A DNA stretch of 64,000 nt from Paenibacillus endophyticus. Lineage in GTDB: Bacteria; Bacillota; Bacilli; Paenibacillales; Paenibacillaceae. Below are positions 51,746-63,200 of the stretch, in pieces; within the stretch, counting starts at the first letter, position 1; each line of letters opens with the position of its first letter. The position numbers and the translations under genes are program-made. The stretch is from NCBI RefSeq assembly GCF_014192395.1, contig NZ_JACHXW010000006.1:248001-312000 (forward strand), written 5' to 3'. The notes beneath the pieces are model-generated. The model did not search any database, was not told the origin of the DNA, and saw only the letters and a program-made list of their open reading frames with translations.

Positions 51746-52384
51746 TTAGGTCGTCCACTGGGAGTGGACAATTGCGCTTACATACCAAGACCCGTTCAAT
51801 TCCTCAAGAACAAGGATCAGGCTTTCCCAATCCATGCCTTCATATTGCGCGTCAAAACCGCTGAAATGATAATCCATGACATAGCTTCCGGGGAATACGT
51901 CCTTGATATTCACCATCATATTGCCGCTTCCTATGATTTGGTCCGCACCTACCTTCTCCGCATGGAGAAAGTCCTTGTCGTAAACGAACTTGTCATAATA
52001 TTGCTTGAAGGTGAGATCGATCGGCTCGCCGGAGCCGTCATAGTCGCCAAAGTGGTGGACGGTTGGATCTGCCAGAGCAGGCAGCTCGTCTGCTGGAAAT
52101 ACTTTGGCTGAAGCCGTATCGATATGTGCGTAGGGAGAGAATAATAAGCCTTTATCTGGATGAACATAGGCTGCAAGGCTATCAAGGTTCTTCTCCTTGA
52201 GCGCTGAGAGGATAGCTGCTGCGGCTTCCTCTGGCGCAGCAGCCTTAGGCGGGTTTTGCTCGCTTGGCTTAGCGGAAGCACTCGCCTTTGGCGAGGGAGT
52301 AGGGCTATTCTGAACCGTTTGGTCAGCATTCATATTACACGCAGTTAGCAGCATCAGAACACAGGCTATGATGAGTTTCTTCAT
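51746..52384 (-). CDS. Predicted lipoprotein, function unknown
   Basis: About 212 residues. Signal MKKLIIACVLMLLTACN with lipobox LTAC, a Pro/Ser/Ala/Lys-rich linker, then a compact domain with AAYVHPDKGLLFSPYAHID and the ending LEELNGSWYVSAIVHSQW. This layout, an early helix-plus-VHP motif and a final WYV strand, resembles NTF2/DUF4440-like extracytoplasmic domains, but I do not assign a family. Start at 52384, because GGAGG lies 10 bases before it; an ATG at 52393 is too close. Confidence 0.7.
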   Translation of the reverse strand: MKKLIIACVLMLLTACNMNADQTVQNSPTPSPKASASAKPSEQNPPKAAAPEEAAAAILSALKEKNLDSLAAYVHPDKGLLFSPYAHIDTASAKVFPADELPALADPTVHHFGDYDGSGEPIDLTFKQYYDKFVYDKDFLHAEKVGADQIIGSGNMMVNIKDVFPGSYVMDYHFSGFDAQYEGMDWESLILVLEELNGSWYVSAIVHSQWTT

Positions 52385-52468
52385 ATATAACATTCCTCCG
52401 TATATGGTTGATGACTACGGTCATATTACCCAATCAGACGTGAGTTTTCGTAAAAAGTTGCAAGGTGC

Positions 52469-52497
52469 TTGTGGTCTTCGCCGCGGTCTGTTAAACT
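52469..52497 (+). promoter_or_regulatory. Promoter of the LacI-GH36 operon
   Basis: TTGTGG (52469), 17-base spacer, TAAACT (52492). The palindrome at 52508 sits just past the expected start of transcription. Confidence 0.45.
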
Positions 52498-52507
52498 GAG
52501 ATTGTTA

Positions 52508-53589
<1,082 letters not shown>

Positions 53590-53618
53590 CCTATACATTA
53601 CTTGGGAGGTTATTGATT

Positions 53619-55811
53619 TTGACTATTTTGTATGATCAAGAGCGTTCATTGTTCCATTTGCAATCGAAGGACACTAGTTATGTGATTCATATAACCAAAG
53701 CAGGCTACCCGGCACATATCTATTGGGGCAAAAAAGTGAGGGGCGTGCAGCTGGAGCGATTATTGGAGCTGAAAGAGAGGGCTTCCTTCACGCCGAGCAC
53801 CGAGATTGACCAGCTGGAGCTGTCGCTCGACACGCTTCCGCATGAATATCCGGCTTATGGCAATTCGGATTTCCGTATGCCTGCCTTTCAAGTCAAGCTC
53901 CCGAATGGAACGACGGTAACGGATCTTCGTTATGATTCTTACCGGATCGTTAACGGCAAGCCGGCACTTGAAGGATTGCCCGCAACGTACGCGGAGAGCG
54001 ATGATGAAGCTCAAACGCTTGAAATTACGCTGAAGGACGAGCTGATCGGCCTGTCGGTTATTTTATCTTATACAGTATTTGAACAATTCGATGCGATTGC
54101 CCGTTCGGCAAAAATCGTCAACAATGGGACTGGCGTCCTCGAGCTTCAGCGCGCGTTCAGCCTTAGCCTTGATTTCGCGCATGACCGTTTCGAAATGCTT
54201 CAGCTATCCGGAGCATGGATTCGCGAGCGTCATATCCACAAGCGCAAGCTTGAGCCGGGCCTGCAATCCATTGAGAGCCGCAGAGGCTCGAGCAGCCATA
54301 TGCAAAATCCGTTTGTTGCTTTGCTCTCGGAAGGCTCAACGGAGGATCACGGCGATGTATACGGTGTTAATCTTGTATACAGCGGCAACTTCACAGCAGG
54401 CGTCGAAGTAGACCAATTCCATGCGGCACGCTTGTTTATCGGGATTAATCCATTCGATTTCAACTGGAGGCTTGAACCGGGCGAGCAATTCCAGACTCCC
54501 GAAGCGGTTATGGTTCACTCCGAGCACGGGCTCGGCGGGATGTCGCGCAGCTTTCATGACCTGTACCGTTCCCGCCTCATCCGCGGCACTTTCCGCGATC
54601 AGACACGTCCGATTCTCGTGAACAACTGGGAAGCGACCTATTTTAAATTCAATGCGGACAAAATCGAAGATATCGCGCGCGCGGGCCAAGAGCTCGGCAT
54701 CGAGCTGTTCGTGCTTGATGACGGCTGGTTCGGCAAACGCGACAATGACGACACTTCGCTAGGTGATTGGTTCGTAGACCGCAACAAGCTTCCGAATGGG
54801 CTTGAGGATTTGGTTAGCCGCGTGAAAAGGCTCGATATGCAGTTCGGCTTGTGGTTTGAGCCCGAGATGATCTCACCAGTGAGCGAGCTCTACAAAGCGC
54901 ATCCGGATTGGTGCCTGCACATTGAAGGCCGCCGACGGACGCAAGCGAGAAAGCAGCTTATTCTCGATCTCTCCCGCGAAGACGTTCAGCAGTACATCGT
55001 GAAGTCCGTTTCAGACATTCTCTCAAGCGCGCCGATCACGTACGTGAAGTGGGATATGAACCGCAATATGACAGAAATCGGCTCGGCGCTGCTGCCGGCA
55101 GAGCGTCAACGCGAGACGGCTCACCGCTACATGCTCGGTCTATACACGGTGCTAGAGCAGATTACTTCTGCTTTCCCGCATATTTTGTTCGAGAGCTGCT
55201 CGGGCGGCGGCGGACGTTTCGATGCAGGCATGCTGTATTACATGCCGCAAACCTGGACGAGCGATAATTCAGATGCGGTATCGCGCCTTAAAATTCAATA
55301 CGGAACAAGCATCGTTTATCCGGTAAGCGCAATGGGCGCGCATGTGTCTGCGGTGCCTAACCATCAGGTTGGACGCATCACTTCCCTGGAGACGAGAGGG
55401 AATGTTGCGCTCTCCGGCAACTTCGGGTATGAGCTGGATTTGACTCGTTTCACGGAGGAAGAGAAAGAAACGGTGAAGGAGCAGGTTGCGCTGTACAAGG
55501 ATGTGCGCCATCTTGTGCAATTCGGTGATTTCTATCGACTGCTTAGCCCGTTCGAGGGCAATGAGACGGCATGGATGTTCGTGTCCAAGGATAAGAGCGA
55601 AGCGTTCGTTGTGTACGTATCCGTGCTTCAGGAGCCTAATCCGAAGTTGAACCGCCTGCGCCTGAAAGGCCTTGACCCGAATCGGGATTACAAGCTGCTA
55701 GGCGAAGAAACGGTATTCGGCGGCGATCAGCTCCTGTATGCCGGTCTTGCTGCACCGCAATTCTTCGGAGATTATGCGAGCAAAGTGTTCCGTTTAAATG
55801 CTGTAGAATAA
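53619..55811 (+). CDS. GH36 alpha-galactosidase
   Basis: About 730 residues, full GH36 length. The catalytic barrel has LDDGWFGKRDNDDTSLGDW, the nucleophile Asp479 in VKWDMNRNM, and acid/base Asp549 in WTSDNSDA. These positions correspond to D478 and D548 of the characterised Geobacillus AgaA (recalled from the literature). It removes terminal alpha-galactose from raffinose-type or galactomannan oligosaccharides. No signal peptide, so cytoplasmic. Start: TTG at 53619, 9 bases after GGGAGG; TTG at 53613 is too close. Confidence 0.94.
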   Translation: MTILYDQERSLFHLQSKDTSYVIHITKAGYPAHIYWGKKVRGVQLERLLELKERASFTPSTEIDQLELSLDTLPHEYPAYGNSDFRMPAFQVKLPNGTTVTDLRYDSYRIVNGKPALEGLPATYAESDDEAQTLEITLKDELIGLSVILSYTVFEQFDAIARSAKIVNNGTGVLELQRAFSLSLDFAHDRFEMLQLSGAWIRERHIHKRKLEPGLQSIESRRGSSSHMQNPFVALLSEGSTEDHGDVYGVNLVYSGNFTAGVEVDQFHAARLFIGINPFDFNWRLEPGEQFQTPEAVMVHSEHGLGGMSRSFHDLYRSRLIRGTFRDQTRPILVNNWEATYFKFNADKIEDIARAGQELGIELFVLDDGWFGKRDNDDTSLGDWFVDRNKLPNGLEDLVSRVKRLDMQFGLWFEPEMISPVSELYKAHPDWCLHIEGRRRTQARKQLILDLSREDVQQYIVKSVSDILSSAPITYVKWDMNRNMTEIGSALLPAERQRETAHRYMLGLYTVLEQITSAFPHILFESCSGGGGRFDAGMLYYMPQTWTSDNSDAVSRLKIQYGTSIVYPVSAMGAHVSAVPNHQVGRITSLETRGNVALSGNFGYELDLTRFTEEEKETVKEQVALYKDVRHLVQFGDFYRLLSPFEGNETAWMFVSKDKSEAFVVYVSVLQEPNPKLNRLRLKGLDPNRDYKLLGEETVFGGDQLLYAGLAAPQFFGDYASKVFRLNAVE

Positions 55812-55841
55812 TCGGCTGCTCTCTGAGAGAGCGGTCTGATG

Positions 55842-55896
55842 AAAAGGACTATTTCCTGAGACCGAAATCGGTCTTTAGGAATAGTCCTTTTTTTCT
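55842..55896 (+). terminator. Terminator after the GH36 gene
   Basis: AAAAGGACTATTTCCT / AGGAATAGTCCTTTT with inner CCGAAATCGG and a T7 run. Confidence 0.92.
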
Positions 55897-56021
55897 TCTG
55901 CGCTGTACATACCGGATTCGAGTGGTGTTTCGCCATCTAAGAGCAAAGTGCGGACAGCAGCAACATAACCATTCGCCGCCTGCGCTTCCGAGAGCACGGT
56001 TTTTTCCGTCACTTTGCCCGA
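55875..56021 (-). pseudogene. Possible gene remnant on the minus strand
   Basis: About 48 codons open on the minus strand end at TAA (55875-55877). The peptide has a coding-like composition (TVLSEAQAANGYVAAVRTLL), but an in-frame TGA blocks it at 56022. No start, no ribosome binding site and no family recognised. It may be the decayed tail of a gene. Confidence 0.3.
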
Positions 56022-56106
56022 TCAGTCAGTAGTCGCATCATTGTTTGCCAGTACGGTTTCTATTCCTCTATTCACGGCCTATTCGATCTTTTGTTCCATA
56101 TCCCGC

Positions 56107-56253
56107 AAAATTGGAATCGAGCCTTCGAGGGCTCAAACGCGCGATGAAGTATCGAACGGAGCCATCTCGATGAACGGCGAGAAGATCTCCGACTTGGAGT
56201 TCGGCGTATCGTGTGAGATCGTCCTCATTTATCATATAACCTTCTCAGATTAA
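56107..56253 (+). pseudogene. Tyrosyl-tRNA synthetase C-terminal remnant
   Basis: The peptide GIEPSRAQTRDEVSNGAISM followed by NGEKISDLEF matches the S4-like anticodon-arm-binding domain of bacterial TyrRS (consensus GI.PS..QAREDV.NGAI.VNGE). It breaks down after that (GVSCEIVLIYHITFSD), so both the catalytic part and the true C-terminus are gone. A terminator hairpin follows at once, as after a real tyrS. Confidence 0.6.
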
Positions 56254-56268
56254 AATGAGGAGGTTTTT
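56223..56268 (+). terminator. Terminator after the tyrS remnant
   Basis: CCTCATTT / AAATGAGG stem followed by AGGTTTTTT. Confidence 0.75.
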
Positions 56269-56274
56269 TATACG

Positions 56275-56303
56275 TTGTTGAAAATGTTGGGATTTTGTAT
56301 TAA
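56275..56303 (+). promoter_or_regulatory. Possible promoter of the YD-repeat gene cluster
   Basis: TTGTTG (56275), 17-base spacer, TATTAA (56298). Weak match. The leader to 56412 also holds GAGAGT / ACTCTC arms near 56350. Confidence 0.3.
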
Positions 56304-56411
56304 CAATTTGTGGAATAAACCCAATATCCAAATACAGGGTTATTTGAGAGTTTACGTATTTCCATGAGGTTGACTCTCCTAGTAGCTCAATGGAGGGGAA
56401 GGAGTTGATTT

Positions 56412-56480
56412 ATGAAAGTGCATGAAAGTTGTTCGTCTACGAAACGAGGAATCTACTATTACGGAAATGGAGTGAAGTAA
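56412..56480 (+). CDS. Short leader peptide ORF (22 codons) before the secreted YD-repeat gene
   Basis: ATG with a good ribosome binding site (GGAAGGAG, 7 bases), 22 codons rich in Ser, Lys and Tyr (SSTKRGIYYYGNGVK), and a TAA placed directly before the TTG start of the next gene in the same frame. It may couple or tune translation of the next gene. Alternatively the stop is a mutation and the two were once one frame. Confidence 0.4.
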   Translation: MKVHESCSSTKRGIYYYGNGVK

Positions 56481-57212
56481 TTGAACAAGAAAAGATTGAA
56501 GTGGACGTCAATAGTCAGCGTCGTTCTGCTGCTATGCATTGCTGTTTCCTGGAAAGTTTCTGCCTTAGAGTATCTTTACGATGATTTGAACCGCCTTATC
56601 TCGGCAAAGGAGGAGAGCGGTCAAACGACGCATTACGAGTACGATGCGACCGGCAATCTATTGAGCGTTGCAAAGACTGACGGGGGCGCCACGGTAGTTT
56701 CTTCTACTTATGGCGTAAGCGATGGATGGTTGCCGTACTTTACGTCCGGCGTGACGGCAGATTATCAGTTAGGCGAACAAGCACTACCAATGCTATCGCA
56801 GCAACCAGCAGACACCGAATCCGGAAATAATGCACAGGTAGCCGCACCAATGGCCGTACAGCAAATATCCGCTCAAGCAGCTGCGCCTGGCGGGGCTAAT
56901 GTGTACAAAGATATCGAAGTTGCCGGTTCCGGTACGTATGAGATAAAAGGTTCAGCAATGGCGCAGTCGTTGAATAACGCCGCCGCGCAGGTGATCGTTA
57001 ATTATTATGATGAACAGGGGGCATTGCTCAGCCACGATACCGTGATTAATCTGCAGGCCGTTTCCGACTATACGAGCTTTGAGCAAAGCTTGATCATGCC
57101 GAGCGGCGCTGCAAAAGCCCGTATCCACTTGCAGCTTTTGCTTCTAGAAGCTGATTCCGCCGGGGAAGCAGGATTTACGAACATTCAATTTATTTCTGCT
57201 CAGACGCCATAA
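56481..57212 (+). CDS. Secreted protein with a single YD repeat and a C-terminal beta domain
   Basis: 243 residues. Signal peptide (about 1-28, WTSIVSVVLLLCIAVSWKVS), then a YD/RHS repeat pair (YLYDDLNRLISAKEESGQTT and YEYDATGNLLSVAKTDGG), a Gln/Ala-rich linker and a C-terminal domain (about 140-240) that reads like a carbohydrate-binding-type beta sandwich (VYKDIEVAGSGTYEIKGSAM). TTG start with GGAGTGA about 8 bases ahead. The giant RHS protein gene begins 10 bases after its stop, so the two are co-transcribed. Confidence 0.75.
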   Translation: MNKKRLKWTSIVSVVLLLCIAVSWKVSALEYLYDDLNRLISAKEESGQTTHYEYDATGNLLSVAKTDGGATVVSSTYGVSDGWLPYFTSGVTADYQLGEQALPMLSQQPADTESGNNAQVAAPMAVQQISAQAAAPGGANVYKDIEVAGSGTYEIKGSAMAQSLNNAAAQVIVNYYDEQGALLSHDTVINLQAVSDYTSFEQSLIMPSGAAKARIHLQLLLLEADSAGEAGFTNIQFISAQTP

Positions 57213-57222
57213 GGAGGAAATA

Positions 57223-60200
57223 ATGAAACGGTATCATATCCATAAAGCCATTCTTTTCGTTCTATTAGCTTTAGTCATGATTGTCAGCATAAAACCGGAG
57301 CAGCTGCAAGCGGAAAGCAGCAACCTATTTACAATAGGGTCTGGTTCATCAGCGTTGATCACGTCGACGGTTACCACTTCTACGACGATATACGTCAAGG
57401 GAACTGCCTTTGATTATGTCAAATACGATGATGACGGCGATGTCGTCTACTATGGGCAAGAAGAAACGTCCGATACGTATACGGTCGCGCTCGGTCAACG
57501 CGTGATCGTCACTAATACGGGTTCAGGCGCAGTCACCATAGAGGCGAAGACTCGCCCGTTGATGATGGGTTATTCATCGGCGCCGGCGCTTAAGAAGGTA
57601 TTGATTGGTCCTAATCAAAGCGTAACGGCAATCAATAATAGCGATGTCAGCGAAAGCATTGAAGTAGGAGGAGACAATGACTACGCCAAGTACGACGAAT
57701 TCGGCAACGTTCTTTCCTTTACGGCGGGCGATGCCCCCGGAAGCTTGACGATTCCGGCTGGCGAGAAAGCCGTCGTGACGAATAAGGAAGCATCGGGTTT
57801 TTATGTATACGGTGCGTATGAGACCTTTACGTTAACGACTCGTTCCGCTCCGGCTGTATTCCACTATTTGCTTGACCAGGGCGAAACGGCTCAAGTTGTC
57901 AGCCATGCTTCTAAAACATTCACCATAGACCTCGAAGGTGGCAGAGTGGAATATGCGATTTATGATAACGAGGGGCAGCTTGACTCGTATGGCCAGACAT
58001 CGATCGGCTACCGGATCGTATCGGCCGGCGAGACGCTCATCGTCACCAACCTCGAGGCGGAAACGTTAGACGTCGTCGGACCTTATGACGCGTTCACGGT
58101 TAGTCCGAGACCGCTTCCGGCGCTGCAAACGAAGACATTAACGGCGGGAGCAAGCGTTAGGGTCAAGAATACAGGGCAGGAAACCTCTACCCTCAATTTT
58201 GAGGGGACATACGATTACGCCAAGTATGACGCGGCAGGAGAGGTCGCCGGGTTTGCGAAAGGAGTTGGCACCACTACGGGTTCCATTCCTGCCGGAGGGT
58301 ACATCGACGTAACGCCGGCCAGTACTGGAACGGTGAAAGTCATCGGACCGGCGGACAGCTTCCAATTCACCGACCGCTCGAATCCCGCCCTCTACAAGAG
58401 CACCGTTACTCCCGGGCAGAGCCTGGAAGCGGTGAACGTAAGCGGCGGAACGGCCGGATTTACGCTGAACGGTGTGTATGACTATGCTCTGTTTGAAAGT
58501 GGCGAAGGCATAACCGGTTACAAAGCTTACCAAAGCACAGGTACTTTGCAGGTTCAGGGCGCAGGCAAGGTTGCTTTTACGAATAAGGATACCTTATCGA
58601 CAGCTATCTTTGCTCCGTACGATGCGTTTTCCGTATCGGCAAGGGCGAATCCTGTTACTTACGAGCATACGCTTGCCCCTGGCGAGACGATTAAAGCGGA
58701 TAATACGTCTTTAGCCAGCTTTACTCTTGCGGCGAGCAGCCAGCATCATTATGTCGTATACGATAACGGAGATGAAGTCAGCGAGTATGGAAGACCGACG
58801 ATAAGCGGCAGCTATACAATCGACGATACGGAATCTCTTGTCATGACGAACAGCGGTACTTCAAATTTGAAGCTTTCCGGACCGAGGGACGCCTTCTCAT
58901 TCAGCTCGAGAACCAACCCTGCTCTATTGAAAATGCTGCTTGCTCCGAATACTAGCTTAAAAGCTAACAGTACGAGCGCATCGAATTTTGGCCTCGACTT
59001 GTCAGGCACATACGACCAAGCGAGCTATATGGCTGATGGAAAATTACGCTCGTTCGATCGCAAAACAGGATTAACGGAGCTTATGTTGTACGAGGGAGAG
59101 AGGGTAACCTTAACCAACTCCGGCAGTCTATCGCTGCAAGTAATCGCACCGTACGATGTGACGCAAATCCTAAGCAGCACGACGCCGGCACTTTCCTTAC
59201 GTTCGTTGGCTCCAGGCCAGAGCGCGGAGTTTAGGAATATCGTCGCGTTATCGGCAAACCTAGAGATCACAGGCACGCATGATCTGATGGATTATAATGC
59301 TGCAGGTTCGCCTTTTTCGTATGCGCGAGATCGTACGCTAAATGACTATTCAATAAGCTCGGGTACGCATACTGCCATAGAGAACAGCGGAACTTCTACT
59401 ATAGAAGCTTACGGTGCTTATGAGCTTATTGCCGCTATCGATCGCAGCGAGCCTGTCACGTTCAAGCGAACGTTGCCAACGGGCTCCAGCTTGGATATGA
59501 CTAACCAATCGAGCAAGCTGTTTTCCATCTATCCTTCAGGCCTTTACGATTATGCTTTGTATGACGGTAGCGGAGATGCCGCAGACGCTTATCGAGGGTC
59601 GGGGCTTGCCTCGAAGACGGTTCCTAGTGATAATCGCCTTGCCTTTACGAACGTTGCTACGGGCTCTATTGTCGTCGAAGGCCCGTATGATGTCTTCACG
59701 ATTCAAGCCCGGACGAACCCTGCTTTATTCAAGTCGACACTTTCTTCGGGTCAAAGTATGGAGGCTGCGTATACGGGGGCCAATCAAGGCGACGTCCACA
59801 TGACGGACGAATACGACTATGCTTTGTTTACCCCGCAAGGGAAGCTGGATGATTACGGACGCAACCAGACGACATCGAGCAAACAGGCTGTTAACAAAGA
59901 TGAAAAAGCCGCGATTGAGAACAGCTATACGGGTTCCATTGTCGTTTATGGCGCCTATGACGTATTCGAAACGCATTCGCGGTCCAATCCGGTCACGTTC
60001 AAGAAGACGCTATCTCCGGGCCAAAGCTTTGTAGCGTCGAATACATCGGACAAACCATTTTTCATCTATCCAAGTGGCGTATACGACTTTGTTCTGTTCG
60101 ATTCGGCAGGCGAATTGCTGGAACTGGACAGGAAGAGCGCTTCCCCTTCCAAATACATGCTCGCTGGAAGACGGATCACGATGACGAATACGTATTCGTC

Positions 60201-63200
60201 GGACATTACAATCGAAGGGGCTTTCGATGCTTTTGCGGTTGCAAACCGTGTGAATCCAGCCCTCTTCGTTAACCAGCTCGCGTCTGGGGCAAGCATGGAG
60301 GCGACGAATAAGAGCGCGGCTGATGCAGCTGTGCATGCATCTGGCATATATGATTTTGCCATGTACACTAGCGCAGGCGCATTCGAGGCTTACGGCAATA
60401 CCGTGACGACCTCCAGCCATCAGAATGTGGAGCCAGGCAACAAAATTGCCGTTCAGAACAGCGATGAGGCGCCTATCGAGGTTTATGGGGCCTATGATTA
60501 TTTTCAATTGAATACCCGTTCGAATCCGGTAACCTTCGTAAGGACATTGGGGCCGGACGATGGCTTGGAGCTCCATTCAACGTCGGCACGGCAGTTGTTG
60601 ATTTATATTGACGGGTCGTATGATTACGCCAGATATGAGGCGGACGGCTCGGTTGAGTCTTTCTATACCTGGCAATCCTCGGGTCTTGTTTCGTTGACGG
60701 GGGACGACAAGCTGGTCTTGTCGCCTGCGGAAGCGCAAACGATAACTGTCAAAGGCTCTTACGACGGGTTCGCTCTAACGGAGCGCGAAGAACGAGCGGT
60801 AACCGTCAAGAGTTTGGAGCCGGGACAAAACTTCTCGTTCCGCAATGTTTCGCCAAGCTCTTTCAGCGCGAAAATAAGCGGAGTTTACGATTACCAAATG
60901 TATTCGCTAACCGGAACGATGGAGACTTTCGGCAACGACAGTTCCTTATCGAGCCGAAGCGTGCAGTCGACGAAGCGTCTGGTGATCCTTAATGCGGATA
61001 CTGTTGCGAATACGGTAACGGTGCCTACGGATGCCATTCAAGTGACCAATGGCGACGGCACGGATCAATTCGTGAAAGGAATCGAAAGCGGAGAGAGCAT
61101 TAAAGCGCTGAATACTTCAAGCGTCAAGTCTTCTCTTGTAGTGAGTGGGCGCTACGACATTGCTATATATACGGGAGCCGGTGTGCCAGTAAGCTATGCG
61201 AGGGAATCGAATGCCGTTTCCGTATCGATTCCTGCAAGCCATTATGCTGTATTGACGGGCAGGCAGACAGGCGGTACCGTCGTCAGCGGTTATTTAACTG
61301 CTTTCGAGGTAACCGAACAAGAAGAAACAGCCTTGAAAGTAGTGACGCCGGGGTACGCGAATTCGGTAGAGCTGCAATCGCTGGCCGCGGTTCCATTCAG
61401 CGTTACGTTGGACGGCAGCGCCAGCTGGGTTAAATATGATGCCGATAATTCGGCGCTTGATTACGGGTGGGAGCATACGCGTGATACGCTCATTCTTTCG
61501 TCGGATCAGCGAATCGTCATTACTTCGCCTCGCCTAGACGGATTGCAAATTTGGGGACCTTATCAATCGCTGCAAAGCACTGTGTCCGAGGAGCCGGCTC
61601 TTGTACAAGAGGAGCTAGGCGCAGGGAAGACGCTTACGGCCGTTAATTTGACAGGCGCTAGCCGTACCTTGAAGGCTGGAGGCATCTTTACCTACCGAAT
61701 AGGACAGGCCGGTAATCAAACCGGGATCAATCCGCTAGCTGTACTGGCAAACGGTACCGCGTACCTGCGCAATACAGGCTCGAGCTATTATGTCGTTTAT
61801 GCGCCTTACGGACATTTCGGGTTCACCGCGGGAGGAAGCGTCTCCGGACCGATATCAGGCAAGGACGCAGCCGATAAAATCGCAGCGCTTGATCCGGCCG
61901 ATTACGATCCGCAATCGTTCCATGCCGATCCGATCGACACGGCAACTGGCGCTCAAATCATTAACCGGACGTTAATTACGGCGCACGGTGCGGTTCCGAT
62001 ACCTTTCCAGGCGCAGTACCACTCGCTCTTAAGCGGAGAAGGCGCTCTGGGACAAGACTGGAGCCATAATTTCGAAATCCGGTTGGTTGCGAATGAGGAA
62101 GGAAGTTCGGTCAAAGTGTACTGGAATGCGTTCCGCGGCAATACGTTCGTCAAAGGACTGGACGGCCAGTTTGCTTCATCCGAGGCTGCCGCGAAGTGCG
62201 ACAAATTGACGCGGAAGCCAGACGGCACGTATGAATTAAGAAGAAACGACGGCGCTGTTTATCTTTTTGCCGAAAGCGGCCAATTGGCAGAGATGGCCGG
62301 CAAGACAGGAGAACGCCTGTTGTTCGGCTATTCGCAGGACGGAAGACTATCAACCGTATCCGATCCGTTAACCGACGCTGAACTTACGCTGGGTTATGAT
62401 GCAGCCGACAAGCTGTCCACCGTTACGGATCAAGCGGGTAGGCAGGCATCCTTCGCCTACGATGGGGACGGTAGACTCAGCGTCATTACCGATACGATGG
62501 ACAGGGAGACCACCTACGCTTACGATTCGTCAGATAGAATCGTGTCCGCCATGAGCGACGCTGTTCAATTATTCGTGAATGAGTTCGACAATGAGGGGCG
62601 GGTCGTCAAGCAGCATGATGCAATTCCAGGCAGTACGCCGACGCTGTTCTTTTACGAACAAACCGATGACATCTTAGTTACGACGATAACAGCCCGGAAC
62701 GGCAATGTTCAGAAGCGGACGCATGATTCGAACTATAGGCTGCTAAGCGTGGAGGATGAACTTGGCCGCGTGACATCATACGGTTACGACAGTGACGGAA
62801 ACCGGACGAGCGTGACGAATGCGGCAAATCAGACGACAACTTTTGCTTATGATGCTAACGGGAATTTGATCAGCTCAACCGATTATACGGGGCAGTCCGT
62901 TGCGATAACCTATGACGGGGCAAACAACTTGCTGACCGCGGCGGGTCCAGACGGCATTACCGTAACGAATACGTACGATAGCGGCAATCGCCTGCTTTCG
63001 GTACAAATTCCAAATAGTGGAATGACGACGTATACCTACAATAGTAACGGCCTATTAGAGTCTGCGAAACATCCGCTGGAAGGAATGACGCTTTACAGCT
63101 ACACCGGAAACCGACTGACTGGTACAACGAATGCGGAGGGCGATACGACCAATTTCGCTTATGATGAAGCGGGACGTATGGTTAGCGAGTCGGATGCTGA

